DNA from: Canna indica
Taxonomy: Eukaryota; Streptophyta; Magnoliopsida; Zingiberales; Cannaceae
Length of the DNA stretch: 64,000 nucleotides
Direction: 5' to 3'
Assembly (NCBI GenBank): GCA_034359265.1
Contig: CP136897.1
Location: forward strand, 33,405,501 to 33,469,500
This document shows positions 33,700-46,070 of the stretch, in pieces; within the stretch, counting starts at the first letter, position 1; every line of letters begins with the position of its first letter. A model generated the notes under the pieces. That model was not told the DNA's origin, ran no database searches, and saw only the letters and a list, made by a program, of their open reading frames with translations. Both the position numbers and the translations under genes were made by a program.

Positions 33700-34067
33700 T
33701 TTTTTTTTACTAACTATTTGATTGCACGACGAGATCATTTTTTTTACCAATCTTTCTAGCCAAACGTTAAGGACAGATGACTTCGTCGACATAAAATTTG
33801 GCTCTCGATCGCCCGCACGGGGCCCGCCGCAACCTCTACGGCCGGCTCGATCGACCAATCGACCCGAAAAATTAAAATTTGTAAATAAATAAGAAAAATA
33901 ACATTTCAAATATTATTTTTCGTTTAAAACGGGCGTAACTCTCTGCATTATTGTCCGATTTCAGCTTTTCACGTGGCGCTAAAAGGCGCGCGAAGAGACG
34001 AAGAAAATGACCCTGAGCTATCCCTCGGACGCTCACCCTTATTAGCCGACGATCAGAAGTGTATGAT

Positions 34068-34184
34068 CGGTGCGATCATACCAGCACTAACGCATCGGAT
34101 CCCATCAGAACTCTGAAGTTAAGCGTGCTTGGGCGAGAGTAGTACTAGGATGGGTGACCCCCTGGGAAGTCCTCTTGTTGAACC
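34068..34184 (+). rRNA. 5S rRNA gene
   Basis: Full length. Vs consensus: G1C, C28T, C47T, G108T, C114A. Confidence 0.93.
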
Positions 34185-34551
34185 ATTTTTTTTACTACCT
34201 ATTTGATTGCACGACGAGATCATTTTTTTTACCAATCTTTCTAACCAAACGTTAAGGACGGACGACGTCGTCGACATAAATTTTCCTGTCGATCGCCCGC
34301 GCCGGGCCAGCCGCAACCTCTACGGCCGGCTCGATCGACCAACCGACCCGAAAAGTTAAAATTTGTAAATAAATAAGAAAAATAACATTTCAATTATTAT
34401 TTTTCGTTTAAAACGGGCGTAACTCCGTGCATTATTATCTGATTTCAGCTTTTCACGTGGCGCTAAAAGGCGCGCAAAGAGACGAAGAAAATGACCCCGA
34501 GCTGTCCCTCGGATGCTCACCCTTATTAGCCGACGATCAGAGGTGCATGAC

Positions 34552-34667
34552 GGGTGCGATCATACCAGCACTAACGAACCGGATCCCATCAGAACTCTGA
34601 AGTTAAGCGTACTTGGGCGAGGGTAGTACTAGGATGGGTGACCCCTGGGAAGTCCTCGTGTTGCACC
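34552..34667 (+). rRNA. 5S rRNA gene, 116 nt
   Basis: One C missing from the C5 run at 91-95. Also C26A, C47T, G60A, A71G. Start of the region that recurs 27.68 kb downstream. Confidence 0.92.
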
Positions 34668-35035
34668 TTTTTTTTTACTACCTATTTGATTGCACGACGA
34701 GATCATTTTTTTTACCAATATTTCTAACCAAACGTTAAGGACGGACGACGTCGTCGACATAAAATTTGGCTGTCGATCGCCCGCGCGGGGCCAGCCGCAA
34801 CCTCTACGGCCGGCTCGATCGACCAACCGACCCGAAAAATGAAAATTTGTCAATAAATAAGAAAAATAACATTTCAATTATTATTTTTCGTTTATAACGG
34901 GCGCAACTCCGTGCATTATTGTCCGATTTCAGCTTTTCACGTGGCGCTAAAAGGCGCGCGAAGAGACGAAGAAAATGACCCCGAACTATCACTCGGACGC
35001 TCACCCTTATTTGCCGACGATCAGAAGTGCATGAC

Positions 35036-35152
35036 GGGTGCGATCATACCAGTACTAACGCACTGGATCCCATCAGAACTCCGAAGTTAAGCGTTCTTGG
35101 GCGAGAGTAGTACTAGTATGGGTGACCCCCTGGGAAGTCCTCGTGTTGCACC
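35036..35152 (+). rRNA. 5S rRNA gene
   Basis: Full length. Vs consensus: C18T, C29T, G60T (box A), G82T (box C). TATA-like box TTATTT. Partner at 62717. Confidence 0.93.
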
Positions 35153-35519
35153 TTTTTTTTACTAACTATTTGATTGCACGACGAGATCATTTTTTTTACC
35201 AATCTTTCTAACCAAACGTTAAGGACAGACGACGTCGTCGACATAAAATTTGGCTCTCGAACGCCCGCGCGGGGCCCGCCGCAACCTCTACGGCCGGCTC
35301 GATCGACCAACCGACCCGAAAAATTAAAATTTGTAAATAAATAAGAAAAATAACATTTCAAATATTATTTTTCGTTTAAAACGGGCGTAACTCCGTGCAT
35401 TATTGTCCGATTTCAGCTTTTCACGTGGCGCTAAAAGGCGCGCGAAGAGACGAAGGAAATGACCCCGAGCTATCCCTCGGACGCTCACCCTTATTAGCCG
35501 ACGATCAGAAGTGCAGGAC

Positions 35520-35636
35520 GGGTGCGATCATACCAGCACTAACGCACCGGATCCCATCAGAACTCCGAAGTTAAGCGAGCTTGGGTGAGAGTAGTACTAG
35601 GATGGGTGACCCCCTCGGAAGTCCTCGTTTTGCACC
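35520..35636 (+). rRNA. 5S rRNA gene
   Basis: Full length. Vs consensus: T59A (box A), C67T, G97C, G110T. Terminator TTTTTTATT. Partner at 63202. Confidence 0.93.
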
Positions 35637-36003
35637 TTTTTTATTACTACCTATTTGATTGCACGACGAGATCATTTTTTTACCAATCTTTCTAACCAAA
35701 CGTTAAGGACGGACGGCGTCGTCGACATAAAATTTGGCAGTCGATCGCCCGCGCGGGCCCCGCCGCAACCTCTACGGCCGGCTCGATCGACCAACCGACC
35801 CGAAAAATTAAAATTTGTAAATAAATAAGAAAAATAACATTTCAATAATTATTTTTCGTTTAAACCGGGCGTAACTCCGTGCATTATTGTCCGATTTCAG
35901 CTTTTCACGTGGCGCTAAAAGGCGTGCGAAGAGACGAAGAAAATGACCCCGAGCTATCCCTCGAACGCTCACCCTTATTAGCGGATGATCAGAAGTGCAA
36001 GAC

Positions 36004-36120
36004 GGGTGCGATCATACCAGCACTAACTCACCGGATCCCATCAGAACTCCGAAGTTAAGCGTGCTTGGGCGAGAGTAGTACTTGGATGATTGACCCCCTG
36101 GGAAGTCCTCGTGTTGCACC
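36004..36120 (+). rRNA. 5S rRNA gene
   Basis: Full length. Vs consensus: G25T, A80T, G86A, G87T (three box C changes). Partner at 63686. Confidence 0.92.
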
Positions 36121-36487
36121 TTTTTTTTTACTACCTATTTTATTGCACGACGAGATCATTTTTTTACCAATCTTTCTAACCAAACGTTAAGCACGGACGA
36201 CGTCGTCGACATAAAATGTGGCTGTCGATCGCCCGCGCGGGGCCCGCGGCAACCTCTATGTCCGGCTCGATCGACCAACCGACCCGAAAAATTAAAATTT
36301 GTAAATAAATAAGAAAAATAACATTTCAATTATTATTTTTCGTTTATAACGGGCGTAACTCCGTGCATTATTGTCCGATTTCAGCTTTTCACGTGGCGCT
36401 AAAAGGCGCGCGAAGAGACGAACAAAATGACCCCGAGCTATCACTCAGACGCTCACCCTTATTAGCCAACGATCAGAAGTGCATGAC

Positions 36488-36603
36488 GGGTGGGATCATA
36501 CCAGCACTAACGCACCGGATCCCATCAGAACTCCGAAGTTAAGCGTGCTTGGGCGAGAGTAGGACTAGATGGGTGACCCCCTGGGAAGTCCTCGTGTTGC
36601 TCC
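36488..36603 (+). rRNA. 5S rRNA gene, 116 nt, box C damaged
   Basis: One G is missing from GG at 81-82 in box C. Also C6G, T76G, A115T. Probably inactive. Confidence 0.9.
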
Positions 36604-36969
36604 TTTTTTTTACTACCTATTTGATTGCACGACGAGATCATTTTTTTACCAATCTTTCTAACCAAACGTTAAGGACAGATGACGTCGTCGACATAAAATT
36701 TGGCTCTCGATCGCCCGCGCGGGGCCCGCCGCAACCTCTACGGCCGGCTCGATTGAGCAACCGACCCGAAAAATTAAAATTTGTAAATAAATAAGAAATA
36801 TAACATTTCAATTATTATTTTTCGTTTATAACGGGCGTAACTCCATGCATTATTGTCCGATTTCAGCTTTTCACGTGGCGCTAAAAGGTGCACGAAGAGA
36901 CGAACAAAATGACCCCGAGCTATCACTCGGACGCTCACCCTTATTAGCCGACGATCAGAAGTGCATGAC

Positions 36970-37086
36970 GGGTGCGATCATACCAGCACTAACGCACCGG
37001 ATCCCATCAGAATTCCGAAGTTAAGCGTGCTTGGGCGACAGTTGTACTAGGATGGGTGACCCCCTGGGAAGTCCTCGTGTTGCACC
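36970..37086 (+). rRNA. 5S rRNA gene
   Basis: Full length. Vs consensus: C44T, G70C, A74T. T-run split (TTTTTTCTT). Confidence 0.94.
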
Positions 37087-37453
37087 TTTTTTCTTACTAC
37101 CTATTTGATTGCACGACGAGATCATTTTTTTACCAATCTTTCTAACCAAACGTTAAGGACGGACGACGTCGTCGACATAAAATTTAGCTGTCGATCGCCC
37201 GCGCCGGGCCCGCCGCAACCCCTACGGCCGGCTCGATCGACCAACCGACCCAAAAAATTAAAATTTGTAAATAAATAAGAAATATAACATTTCAATTATT
37301 ATTTTTCGTTTAAAACGGACTTAACTCCGTGCATTATTGTCCGATTTCAACATATCACGTGGCGCTAAAAGGCGCGCGAAGAGACGAAGAAAATGACCCC
37401 GAGCTATCCCTCGGACGCTCACCCTTATTAGCCGACGATCAGAAGTGCATGAT

Positions 37454-37570
37454 GGGTGCGATCATACCAGCACTAACGCACTGGATCCCATCAGAACTCT
37501 GAAGTTAAGCGTGCTTGGGCGAGAGTAGTACTAGGATGGGTGACCCCTTGGGAAGTCCTCGTGTTGCACC
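37454..37570 (+). rRNA. 5S rRNA gene
   Basis: Full length. Vs consensus: C29T, C47T, C95T. -1 is T. Confidence 0.94.
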
Positions 37571-37938
37571 TTTTTTTTTACTACCTATTTGATTGCACGA
37601 CGAGATCATTTTTTTTACCAATCTTTCTAACCAAACGTTAAGGACGGACGACGTCGTCGACATAAAATTTGGCTGTCGATCGCCCGCGCGGGGCCCGCCG
37701 CAACCTCTACGGCCGGCTCAATCGACCAACCGATCCGAAAAATTAAAATTTGTAAATAAATAAGAAATATAACATTTCAATTATTATTTTTCGTTTAAAA
37801 CGGGCGTAACTCCGTGCATTATTGTCCGATTTCACCTTTTCAAGTGGCGCTAAAAGGCGCGCGAAGAGATGAAGAAAATGACCCCGAGCTATCCCTCGGA
37901 CGCTCACCCTTATTAGACGACGATCAGAAGTGCATCAC

Positions 37939-38054
37939 GGTTGCGATCATACCAGCACTAACGCACCGGATCCCATCGGAACTCCGAAGTTAAGCGTGCT
38001 TGGGCGAGAGTAGTACTAGGATGGGTGACCCCTGGGAAGTCCTCGTGTTGCACC
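37939..38054 (+). rRNA. 5S rRNA gene, 116 nt
   Basis: One C missing at 91-95. Also G3T, A40G. The same unit recurs at 41134 and 53065. Confidence 0.92.
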
Positions 38055-38422
38055 TTTTTTTTAACTACCTATTCGATTGCACGACGAGATCATTTTTTTT
38101 ACCAATCTTTCTAACCAAACGTTAAGGACGGACGACGTCGTCGACATAAAATTTGGCTGTCGATCGCCCACGCGGGACCCGCCGCCACCTCTACGGCCGA
38201 CTCGATCGACCCACCGACCCGAAAAATTAAAATTTGTAAATAAATAAGAAATATAATATTTCAATTATTATTTTTCGTTTAAAACGGGCGTAACTCCGTG
38301 CATTATTGTCCGATTTCAGCTTTTCACGTGGCGCTAAAAGGCGCGCGAAGAGACGAAGAAAATGACCCCGAGCTATCCCTCGGACGCTCACCCTTATTAG
38401 CCGACGATCAGAAGTGCATCAC

Positions 38423-38539
38423 GGGTGCGATCATACTAGCACTAACGCACCGGATCCCATCAGAACTCCGAAGTTAAGCGTGCTTGGGCGAGAGTAGTAC
38501 TAGGATGGGTGACCCCCTCGGAAGTCCTCGTGTTGCACC
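38423..38539 (+). rRNA. 5S rRNA gene lacking its adjacent terminator
   Basis: Vs consensus: C15T, G97C. A 15-bp deletion between ACCT repeats removes the T-run, so GCACC is followed by TATTTCATTG. The next long T-run (T9) starts about 22 nt downstream. The following spacer also has the 11-bp deletion (459-bp unit). Confidence 0.93.
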
Positions 38540-38881
38540 TATTTCATTGCACGACGAGATCTTTTTTTTTACCAATCTTTCTAACCAAACGTTAAGGACG
38601 GACGACGTTGTCGACATAAAATTTGGCGGTCGATCGCCCGCCGCAACCTCTACGGCTGGCTCGATCGACCAACCGACCCGAAAAATTAAAATTTGTAAAT
38701 AAATAAGAAAAATAACATTTCAATTATTATTTATCGTTTAAAACGGGCGTAACTCCGTGCATTATTGTTCGATTTCAGCTTTTCACGTGGCGCTAAAAGG
38801 CGCGCGAAGAGATGAAGAAAATGACCCCGAGCTATCCCTCGGACGCTCACCTTTATTAGCCGACGATCAGAAGTGCATGAT

Positions 38882-38997
38882 GGGTGCAATCATACCACAA
38901 CTAACGCACCGGATCCCATCAGAACTCCGAAGTTAAGCGTGCTTGGGCGAGAGTAGTACTAAGATGGGTGACCCCTGGGAAGTCTTCGTGTTGCACC
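38882..38997 (+). rRNA. 5S rRNA gene, 116 nt
   Basis: One C missing at 91-95. Also G7A, G17C, C18A, G81A (box C), C105T. -1 is T. Confidence 0.91.
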
Positions 38998-39365
38998 TTT
39001 TTTTTAACTACCTATTCGATTGCACGACGAGATCATTTTTTTTACCAATCTTTCTAACCAAACGTTAAGGACGGACGACGTCGTCGACATAAAATTTGGC
39101 TGTCGATCGCCCACGCGGGACCCGCCGCCACCTCTACGGCCGACTCGATCAACCAACCGACCCGAAAAATTAAAATTTGTAAATAAATAAGAAATATAAC
39201 ATTTCAATTATTATTTTTCGTTTAAAACGGGCGTAACTCCGTGCATTATTGTCCGATTTCAACTTTTCACGTGGCGCTAAAAGGCGCGCGAAGAGACGAT
39301 GAAAATGACCCCGAGCTATCCCTCGGACGCTCACCCTTATTAGCCGACGATCAGAAGTGCATCAC

Positions 39366-39482
39366 GAGTGCGATCATACCAGCACTAACGCACCGGATCC
39401 CATCAGAACTCCGAAGTTAAGCATGCTTGGGCGAGAGTAGTACTAGGATGGGTGACCACCTGGGAAGTCCTCGTGTTGCACC
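39366..39482 (+). rRNA. 5S rRNA gene
   Basis: Full length. Vs consensus: G2A, G58A (box A), C93A. The next gene is a 5'-truncated copy 320 bp on. Confidence 0.93.
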
Positions 39483-39685
39483 TTTTTTTTTACTACCTAT
39501 TTGATTGCACAATGAGATCATTTTTTTTACCAATCTTTCTAACCAAACGTTAGGAGACGGACGACGTCGTCGACATAAAATTTGGCTGTCGATCGCCCGT
39601 GCGGGGCCCGCCGCAACCTCTACGGCCGGCTCGATCGACCAACCGACCCGGAAAATTAAAATTTGTAAATAAATAAGAAAAATAA

Positions 39686-39793
39686 CATAGCAGCACTAAC
39701 TCACCAGATCCCATCAGAACTCAGAAGTTAAGCGTGCTTCGGCGAGAGTAGTACTAGGATGGGTGACCCACTGGGAAGTCCTCGTGTTGTACC
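39686..39793 (+). pseudogene. 5'-truncated 5S rRNA gene
   Basis: Starts at gene position 10; ~175 bp of distal spacer and gene start are missing. Also C14G, G25T, G30A, C47A, G64C (box A), C94A, C114T. Same lineage at 42881 and 44476. Confidence 0.88.
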
Positions 39794-40161
39794 ATTTTTT
39801 TTACTACCAATTTGATTGCACGACGATATCATTTTTTTTACCAATCTTTCTAACCAAACGTTAAGGACGGACGACGTCGTCGACATAAAATTTGGCTGTC
39901 GATCGCCCGCGCGGGGCCCGCCGCAACCTCTACGGCCGGCTCGATCGACCAGCCGACCCGAAAAATTAAAATTTGTAAATAAATAAGAAAAATAACATTT
40001 CAATTATTATTTTTCGTTTAAAACGGGCGTAACTCCGTGCATTATTGTCTGATTTCAGATTTTCACGTGGCGCTAAAAGGCGCGCGAAGAGACGAAGAAA
40101 ATGACCCCGAGCTATCCCTCGGACGCTCACCCGTATTAGCCGACGATCAGAATTGCATCAT

Positions 40162-40278
40162 GGGTGCGATCATACCAGCACTAACGCACCGGATCCCATC
40201 AGATATCCTAAGTTAAGCGTGCTTGGGCGAGAGTAGTACTAGGATGGGTGACCCCGTGGGAAGTCCTCGTGTTGCACC
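40162..40278 (+). rRNA. 5S rRNA gene
   Basis: Full length. Vs consensus: A43T, C44A, G48T, C95G. -1 is T. Same at 43357 and 44952. Confidence 0.93.
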
Positions 40279-40647
40279 TTTTTTTTTAACTACCTATTCG
40301 ATTGCACGACGATATCATTTTTTTTACCAATCTTTCTAACCAAACGTTAAGGACGGACGACGTCGTCGACATAAAATTTGGCAGTCGATCGCCCACGCGG
40401 GACCCGCCGCCACCTCTACAGCCGGCTCGATCGACCAACCGACCCGAAAAATTAAAATTTGTAAATAAATAAGAAATATAACATTTCAATTATTATTTTT
40501 CGTTTAAAACGGGCGTAACTCCGTGCATTATTGTCCGATTTCAGCTTTTCACGTGGCGCTAAAAGGCGCGCGAAGAGACGATGAAAATGACCCCGAGCTA
40601 TCCCTCGGACGCTCACCCTTATTAGCCGACGATCAGAAGTGCATCAC

Positions 40648-40764
40648 GGGTGCGATCATACCAGCACTAACGCATCGGATCCCATCAGAACTCCGAAGTT
40701 AAGCGTGCTTGGGCGAGAGTAGTACTAGGATGGGTGACCCCCAGGGAAGTCTTCGTGTTGCACC
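40648..40764 (+). rRNA. 5S rRNA gene
   Basis: Full length. Vs consensus: C28T, T96A, C105T. Its spacer is hybrid and holds the junction of the 3195-bp duplication. Confidence 0.93.
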
Positions 40765-41133
40765 TTTTTTTTTACTACCTATTTGATTGCACAATGAGAT
40801 CATTTTTTTTACCAATCTTTCTAACCAAACGTTAGGAGACGGACGACGTCGTCGACATAAAATTTGGCTGTCGATCGCCCGCGCGGGGCCCGCCGCAACC
40901 TCTACGGCCGGCTCAATCGACCAACCGATCCGAAAAATTAAAATTTGTAAATAAATAAGAAATATAACATTTCAATTATTATTTTTCGTTTAAAACGGGC
41001 GTAACTCCGTGCATTATTGTCCGATTTCACCTTTTCAAGTGGCGCTAAAAGGCGCGCGAAGAGATGAAGAAAATGACCCCGAGCTATCCCTCGGACGCTC
41101 ACCCTTATTAGACGACGATCAGAAGTGCATCAC

Positions 41134-41249
41134 GGTTGCGATCATACCAGCACTAACGCACCGGATCCCATCGGAACTCCGAAGTTAAGCGTGCTTGGGC
41201 GAGAGTAGTACTAGGATGGGTGACCCCTGGGAAGTCCTCGTGTTGCACC
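41134..41249 (+). rRNA. 5S rRNA gene, 116 nt
   Basis: Duplicate of 37939: G3T, A40G, one C missing at 91-95. Confidence 0.92.
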
Positions 41250-41617
41250 TTTTTTTTAACTACCTATTCGATTGCACGACGAGATCATTTTTTTTACCAA
41301 TCTTTCTAACCAAACGTTAAGGACGGACGACGTCGTCGACATAAAATTTGGCTGTCGATCGCCCACGCGGGACCCGCCGCCACCTCTACGGCCGACTCGA
41401 TCGACCCACCGACCCGAAAAATTAAAATTTGTAAATAAATAAGAAATATAATATTTCAATTATTATTTTTCGTTTAAAACGGGCGTAACTCCGTGCATTA
41501 TTGTCCGATTTCAGCTTTTCACGTGGCGCTAAAAGGCGCGCGAAGAGACGAAGAAAATGACCCCGAGCTATCCCTCGGACGCTCACCCTTATTAGCCGAC
41601 GATCAGAAGTGCATCAC

Positions 41618-41734
41618 GGGTGCGATCATACTAGCACTAACGCACCGGATCCCATCAGAACTCCGAAGTTAAGCGTGCTTGGGCGAGAGTAGTACTAGGA
41701 TGGGTGACCCCCTCGGAAGTCCTCGTGTTGCACC
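41618..41734 (+). rRNA. 5S rRNA gene lacking its adjacent terminator
   Basis: Duplicate of 38423: C15T, G97C, same 15-bp T-run deletion. Confidence 0.93.
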
Positions 41735-42076
41735 TATTTCATTGCACGACGAGATCTTTTTTTTTACCAATCTTTCTAACCAAACGTTAAGGACGGACGA
41801 CGTTGTCGACATAAAATTTGGCGGTCGATCGCCCGCCGCAACCTCTACGGCTGGCTCGATCGACCAACCGACCCGAAAAATTAAAATTTGTAAATAAATA
41901 AGAAAAATAACATTTCAATTATTATTTATCGTTTAAAACGGGCGTAACTCCGTGCATTATTGTTCGATTTCAGCTTTTCACGTGGCGCTAAAAGGCGCGC
42001 GAAGAGATGAAGAAAATGACCCCGAGCTATCCCTCGGACGCTCACCTTTATTAGCCGACGATCAGAAGTGCATGAT

Positions 42077-42192
42077 GGGTGCAATCATACCACAACTAAC
42101 GCACCGGATCCCATCAGAACTCCGAAGTTAAGCGTGCTTGGGCGAGAGTAGTACTAAGATGGGTGACCCCTGGGAAGTCTTCGTGTTGCACC
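42077..42192 (+). rRNA. 5S rRNA gene, 116 nt
   Basis: Duplicate of 38882: G7A, G17C, C18A, G81A, C105T, one C missing at 91-95. Confidence 0.91.
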
Positions 42193-42560
42193 TTTTTTTT
42201 AACTACCTATTCGATTGCACGACGAGATCATTTTTTTTACCAATCTTTCTAACCAAACGTTAAGGACGGACGACGTCGTCGACATAAAATTTGGCTGTCG
42301 ATCGCCCACGCGGGACCCGCCGCCACCTCTACGGCCGACTCGATCAACCAACCGACCCGAAAAATTAAAATTTGTAAATAAATAAGAAATATAACATTTC
42401 AATTATTATTTTTCGTTTAAAACGGGCGTAACTCCGTGCATTATTGTCCGATTTCAACTTTTCACGTGGCGCTAAAAGGCGCGCGAAGAGACGATGAAAA
42501 TGACCCCGAGCTATCCCTCGGACGCTCACCCTTATTAGCCGACGATCAGAAGTGCATCAC

Positions 42561-42677
42561 GGGTGCGATCATACCAGCACTAACGCACCGGATCCCATCA
42601 GAACTCCGAAGTTAAGCATGCTTGGGCGAGAGTAGTACTAGGATGGCTGACCACCTGGGAAGTCCTCGTGTTGCACC
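42561..42677 (+). rRNA. 5S rRNA gene
   Basis: Duplicate of 39366 with G58A, C93A and a new G87C (box C), but without G2A. Confidence 0.93.
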
Positions 42678-42880
42678 TTTTTTTTTACTACCTATTTGAT
42701 TGCACAATGAGATCATTTTTTTTACCAATCTTTCTAACCAAACGTTAGGAGACGGACGACGTCGTCGACATAAAATTTGGCTGTCGATCGCCCGTGCGGG
42801 GCCCGCCGCAACCTCTACGGCCGGCTCGATCGACCAACCGACCCGGAAAATTAAAATTTGTAAATAAATAAGAAAAATAA

Positions 42881-42988
42881 TATAGCAGCACTAACTCACC
42901 AGATCCCATCAGAACTCAGAAGTTAAGCGTGCTTCGGCGAGAGTAGTACTAGGATGGGTGACCCACTGGGAAGTCCTCGTGTTGTACC
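42881..42988 (+). pseudogene. 5'-truncated 5S rRNA gene
   Basis: Duplicate of 39686, with C10T at the junction (AATATAGCAG). Confidence 0.88.
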
Positions 42989-43356
42989 ATTTTTTTTACT
43001 ACCAATTTGATTGCACGACGATATCATTTTTTTTACCAATCTTTCTAACCAAACGTTAAGGACGGACGACGTCGTCGACATAAAATTTGGCTGTCGATCG
43101 CCCGCGCGGGGCCCGCCGCAACCTCTACGGCCGGCTCGATCGACCAGCCGACCCGAAAAATTAAAATTTGTAAATAAATAAGAAAAATAACATTTCAATT
43201 ATTATTTTTCGTTTAAAACGGGCGTAACTCCGTGCATTATTGTCTGATTTCAGATTTTCACGTGGCGCTAAAAGGCGCGCGAAGAGACGAAGAAAATGAC
43301 CCCGAGCTATCCCTCGGACGCTCACCCGTATTAGCCGACGATCAGAATTGCATCAT

Positions 43357-43473
43357 GGGTGCGATCATACCAGCACTAACGCACCGGATCCCATCAGATA
43401 TCCTAAGTTAAGCGTGCTTGGGCGAGAGTAGTACTAGGATGGGTGACCCCGTGGGAAGTCCTCGTGTTGCACC
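43357..43473 (+). rRNA. 5S rRNA gene
   Basis: Duplicate of 40162: A43T, C44A, G48T, C95G. Confidence 0.93.
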
Positions 43474-43842
43474 TTTTTTTTTAACTACCTATTCGATTGC
43501 ACGACGATATCATTTTTTTTACCAATCTTTCTAACCAAACGTTAAGGACGGACGACGTCGTCGACATAAAATTTGGCAGTCGATCGCCCACGCGGGACCC
43601 GCCGCCACCTCTACAGCCGGCTCGATCGACCAACCGACCCGAAAAATTAAAATTTGTAAATAAATAAGAAATATAACATTTCAATTATTATTTTTCGTTT
43701 AAAACGGGCGTAACTCCGTGCATTATTGTCCGATTTCAGCTTTTCACGTGGCGCTAAAAGGCGCGCGAAGAGACGATGAAAATGACCCCGAGCTATCCCT
43801 CGGACGCTCACCCTTATTAGCCGACGATCAGAAGTGCATCAC

Positions 43843-43959
43843 GGGTGCGATCATACCAGCACTAACGCATCGGATCCCATCAGAACTCCGAAGTTAAGCG
43901 TGCTTGGGCGAGAGTAGTACTAGGATGGGTGACCCCCTGGGAAGTCTTCGTGTTGCACC
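43843..43959 (+). rRNA. 5S rRNA gene
   Basis: Duplicate of 40648 but without T96A: C28T, C105T. Confidence 0.94.
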
Positions 43960-44162
43960 TTTTTTTTTACTACCTATTTGATTGCACAATGAGATCATTT
44001 TTTTTACCAATCTTTCTAACCAAACGTTAGGAGACGGACGACGTCGTCGACATAAAATTTGGCTGTCGATCGCCCGCGCGGGGCCCGCCGCAACCTCTAC
44101 GGCCGGCTCGATCGACCAACCGACCCGAAAAATTAAAATTTGTAAATAAATAAGAAAAATAA

Positions 44163-44270
44163 CATACCAGCACTAACTCACCGGATCCCATCAGAACTCC
44201 GAAGTTAAGCGTGCTTCGGCAAGAGTAGTACTAGGATTGGTGACCCACTGGGAAGTCCTCGTGTTGTACC
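44163..44270 (+). pseudogene. 5'-truncated 5S rRNA gene
   Basis: Starts at position 10. G25T, G64C (box A), G68A, G85T (box C), C94A, C114T. The next gene, 313 bp on, is also truncated. Confidence 0.88.
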
Positions 44271-44475
44271 CTTTTTTTTTTACTACCAATTTGATTGCAC
44301 GACGATATCATTTTTTTTACCAATCTTTCTAACCAAACGTTAGGAGACGGACGACGTCGTCGACATAAAATTTGGCTGTCGATCGCCCGTGCGGGGCCCG
44401 CCGCAACCTCTACGGCCGGCTCGATCGACCAACCGACCCGGAAAATTAAAATTTGTAAATAAATAAGAAAAATAA

Positions 44476-44583
44476 CATAGCAGCACTAACTCACCAGATC
44501 CCATCAGAACTCAGAAGTTAAGCGTGCTTCGGCGAGAGTAGTACTAGGATGGGTGACCCACTGGGAAGTCCTCGTGTTGTACC
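44476..44583 (+). pseudogene. 5'-truncated 5S rRNA gene
   Basis: Starts at position 10; alleles as 39686 (C14G, G25T, G30A, C47A, G64C, C94A, C114T). Second of two truncated copies in a row. Confidence 0.88.
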
Positions 44584-44951
44584 ATTTTTTTTACTACCAA
44601 TTTGATTGCACGACGATATCATTTTTTTTACCAATCTTTCTAACCAAACGTTAAGGACGGACGACGTCGTCGACATAAAATTTGGCTGTCGATCGCCCGC
44701 GCGGGGCCCGCCGCAACCTCTACGGCCGGCTCGATCGACCAGCCGACCCGAAAAATTAAAATTTGTAAATAAATAAGAAAAATAACATTTCAATTATTAT
44801 TTTTCGTTTAAAACGGGCGTAACTCCGTGCATTATTGTCTGATTTCAGATTTTCACGTGGCGCTAAAAGGCGCGCGAAGAGACGAAGAAAATGACCCCGA
44901 GCTATCCCTCGGACGCTCACCCGTATTAGCCGACGATCAGAATTGCATCAT

Positions 44952-45068
44952 GGGTGCGATCATACCAGCACTAACGCACCGGATCCCATCAGATATCCTA
45001 AGTTAAGCGTGCTTGGGCGAGAGTAGTACTAGGATGGGTGACCCCGTGGGAAGTCCTCGTGTTGCACC
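44952..45068 (+). rRNA. 5S rRNA gene
   Basis: As 40162 and 43357: A43T, C44A, G48T, C95G. Confidence 0.93.
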
Positions 45069-45437
45069 TTTTTTTTTAACTACCTATTCGATTGCACGAC
45101 GATATCATTTTTTTTACCAATCTTTCTAACCAAACGTTAAGGACGGACGACGTCGTCGACATAAAATTTGGCAGTCGATCGCCCACGCGGGACCCGCCGC
45201 CACCTCTACAGCCGGCTCGATCGACCAACCGACCCGAAAAATTAAAATTTGTAAATAAATAAGAAATATAACATTTCAATTATTATTTTTCGTTTAAAAC
45301 GGGCGTAACTCCGTGCATTATTGTCCGATTTCAGCTTTTCACGTGGCGCTAAAAGGCGCGCGAAGAGACGATGAAAATGACCCCGAGCTATCCCTCGGAC
45401 GCTCACCCTTATTAGCCGACGATCAGAAGTGCATCAT

Positions 45438-45554
45438 GGGTGCGATCATACCAGCACTAACGCATCGGATCCCATCAGAACTCCGAAGTTAAGCGTGCTT
45501 GGGCGAGAGTAGTACTAGGATGGGTGACCCCCTGGGAAGTCTTCGTGTTGCACC
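45438..45554 (+). rRNA. 5S rRNA gene
   Basis: As 43843: C28T, C105T; -1 is T here. Confidence 0.94.
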
Positions 45555-45757
45555 TTTTTTTTTACTACCTATTTGATTGCACAATGAGATCATTTTTTTT
45601 ACCAATCTTTCTAACCAAACGTTAGGAGACGGACGACGTCGTCGACATAAAATTTGGCTGTCGATCGCCCGCGCGGGGCCCGCCGCAACCTCTACGGCCG
45701 GCTCGATCGACCAACCGACCCGAAAAATTAAAATTTGTAAATAAATAAGAAAAATAA

Positions 45758-45865
45758 CATACCAGCACTAACTCACCGGATCCCATCAGAACTCCGAAGT
45801 TAAGCGTGCTTCGGCAAGAGTAGTACTAGGATTGGTGACCCACTGGGAAGTCCTCGTGTTGTACC
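45758..45865 (+). pseudogene. 5'-truncated 5S rRNA gene
   Basis: Starts at position 10; same alleles as 44163. Confidence 0.88.
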
Positions 45866-46070
45866 CTTTTTTTTTTACTACCAATTTGATTGCACGACGA
45901 TATCATTTTTTTTACCAATCTTTCTAACCAAACGTTAGGAGACGGACGACGTCGTCGACATAAAATTTGGCTGTCGATCGCCCGCGCGGGGCCCGCCGCA
46001 ACCTCTACGGCCGGCTCGATCGACCAACCGACCCGAAAAATTAAAATTTGTAAATAAATAAGAAAAATAA

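Larger units (their letters stand above)
37700..44070 (+). repeat. Tandem block duplication, 7 units x 2 (3195 bp)
   Basis: Genes at 37939, 38423, 38882, 39366, 39686, 40162 and 40648 recur at exactly +3195. I saw only a few base differences (for example near 39367/42562, 39452/42647, 39686/42881 and 40743/43938). The junction is in the spacer at 40843-40913. Confidence 0.9.
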
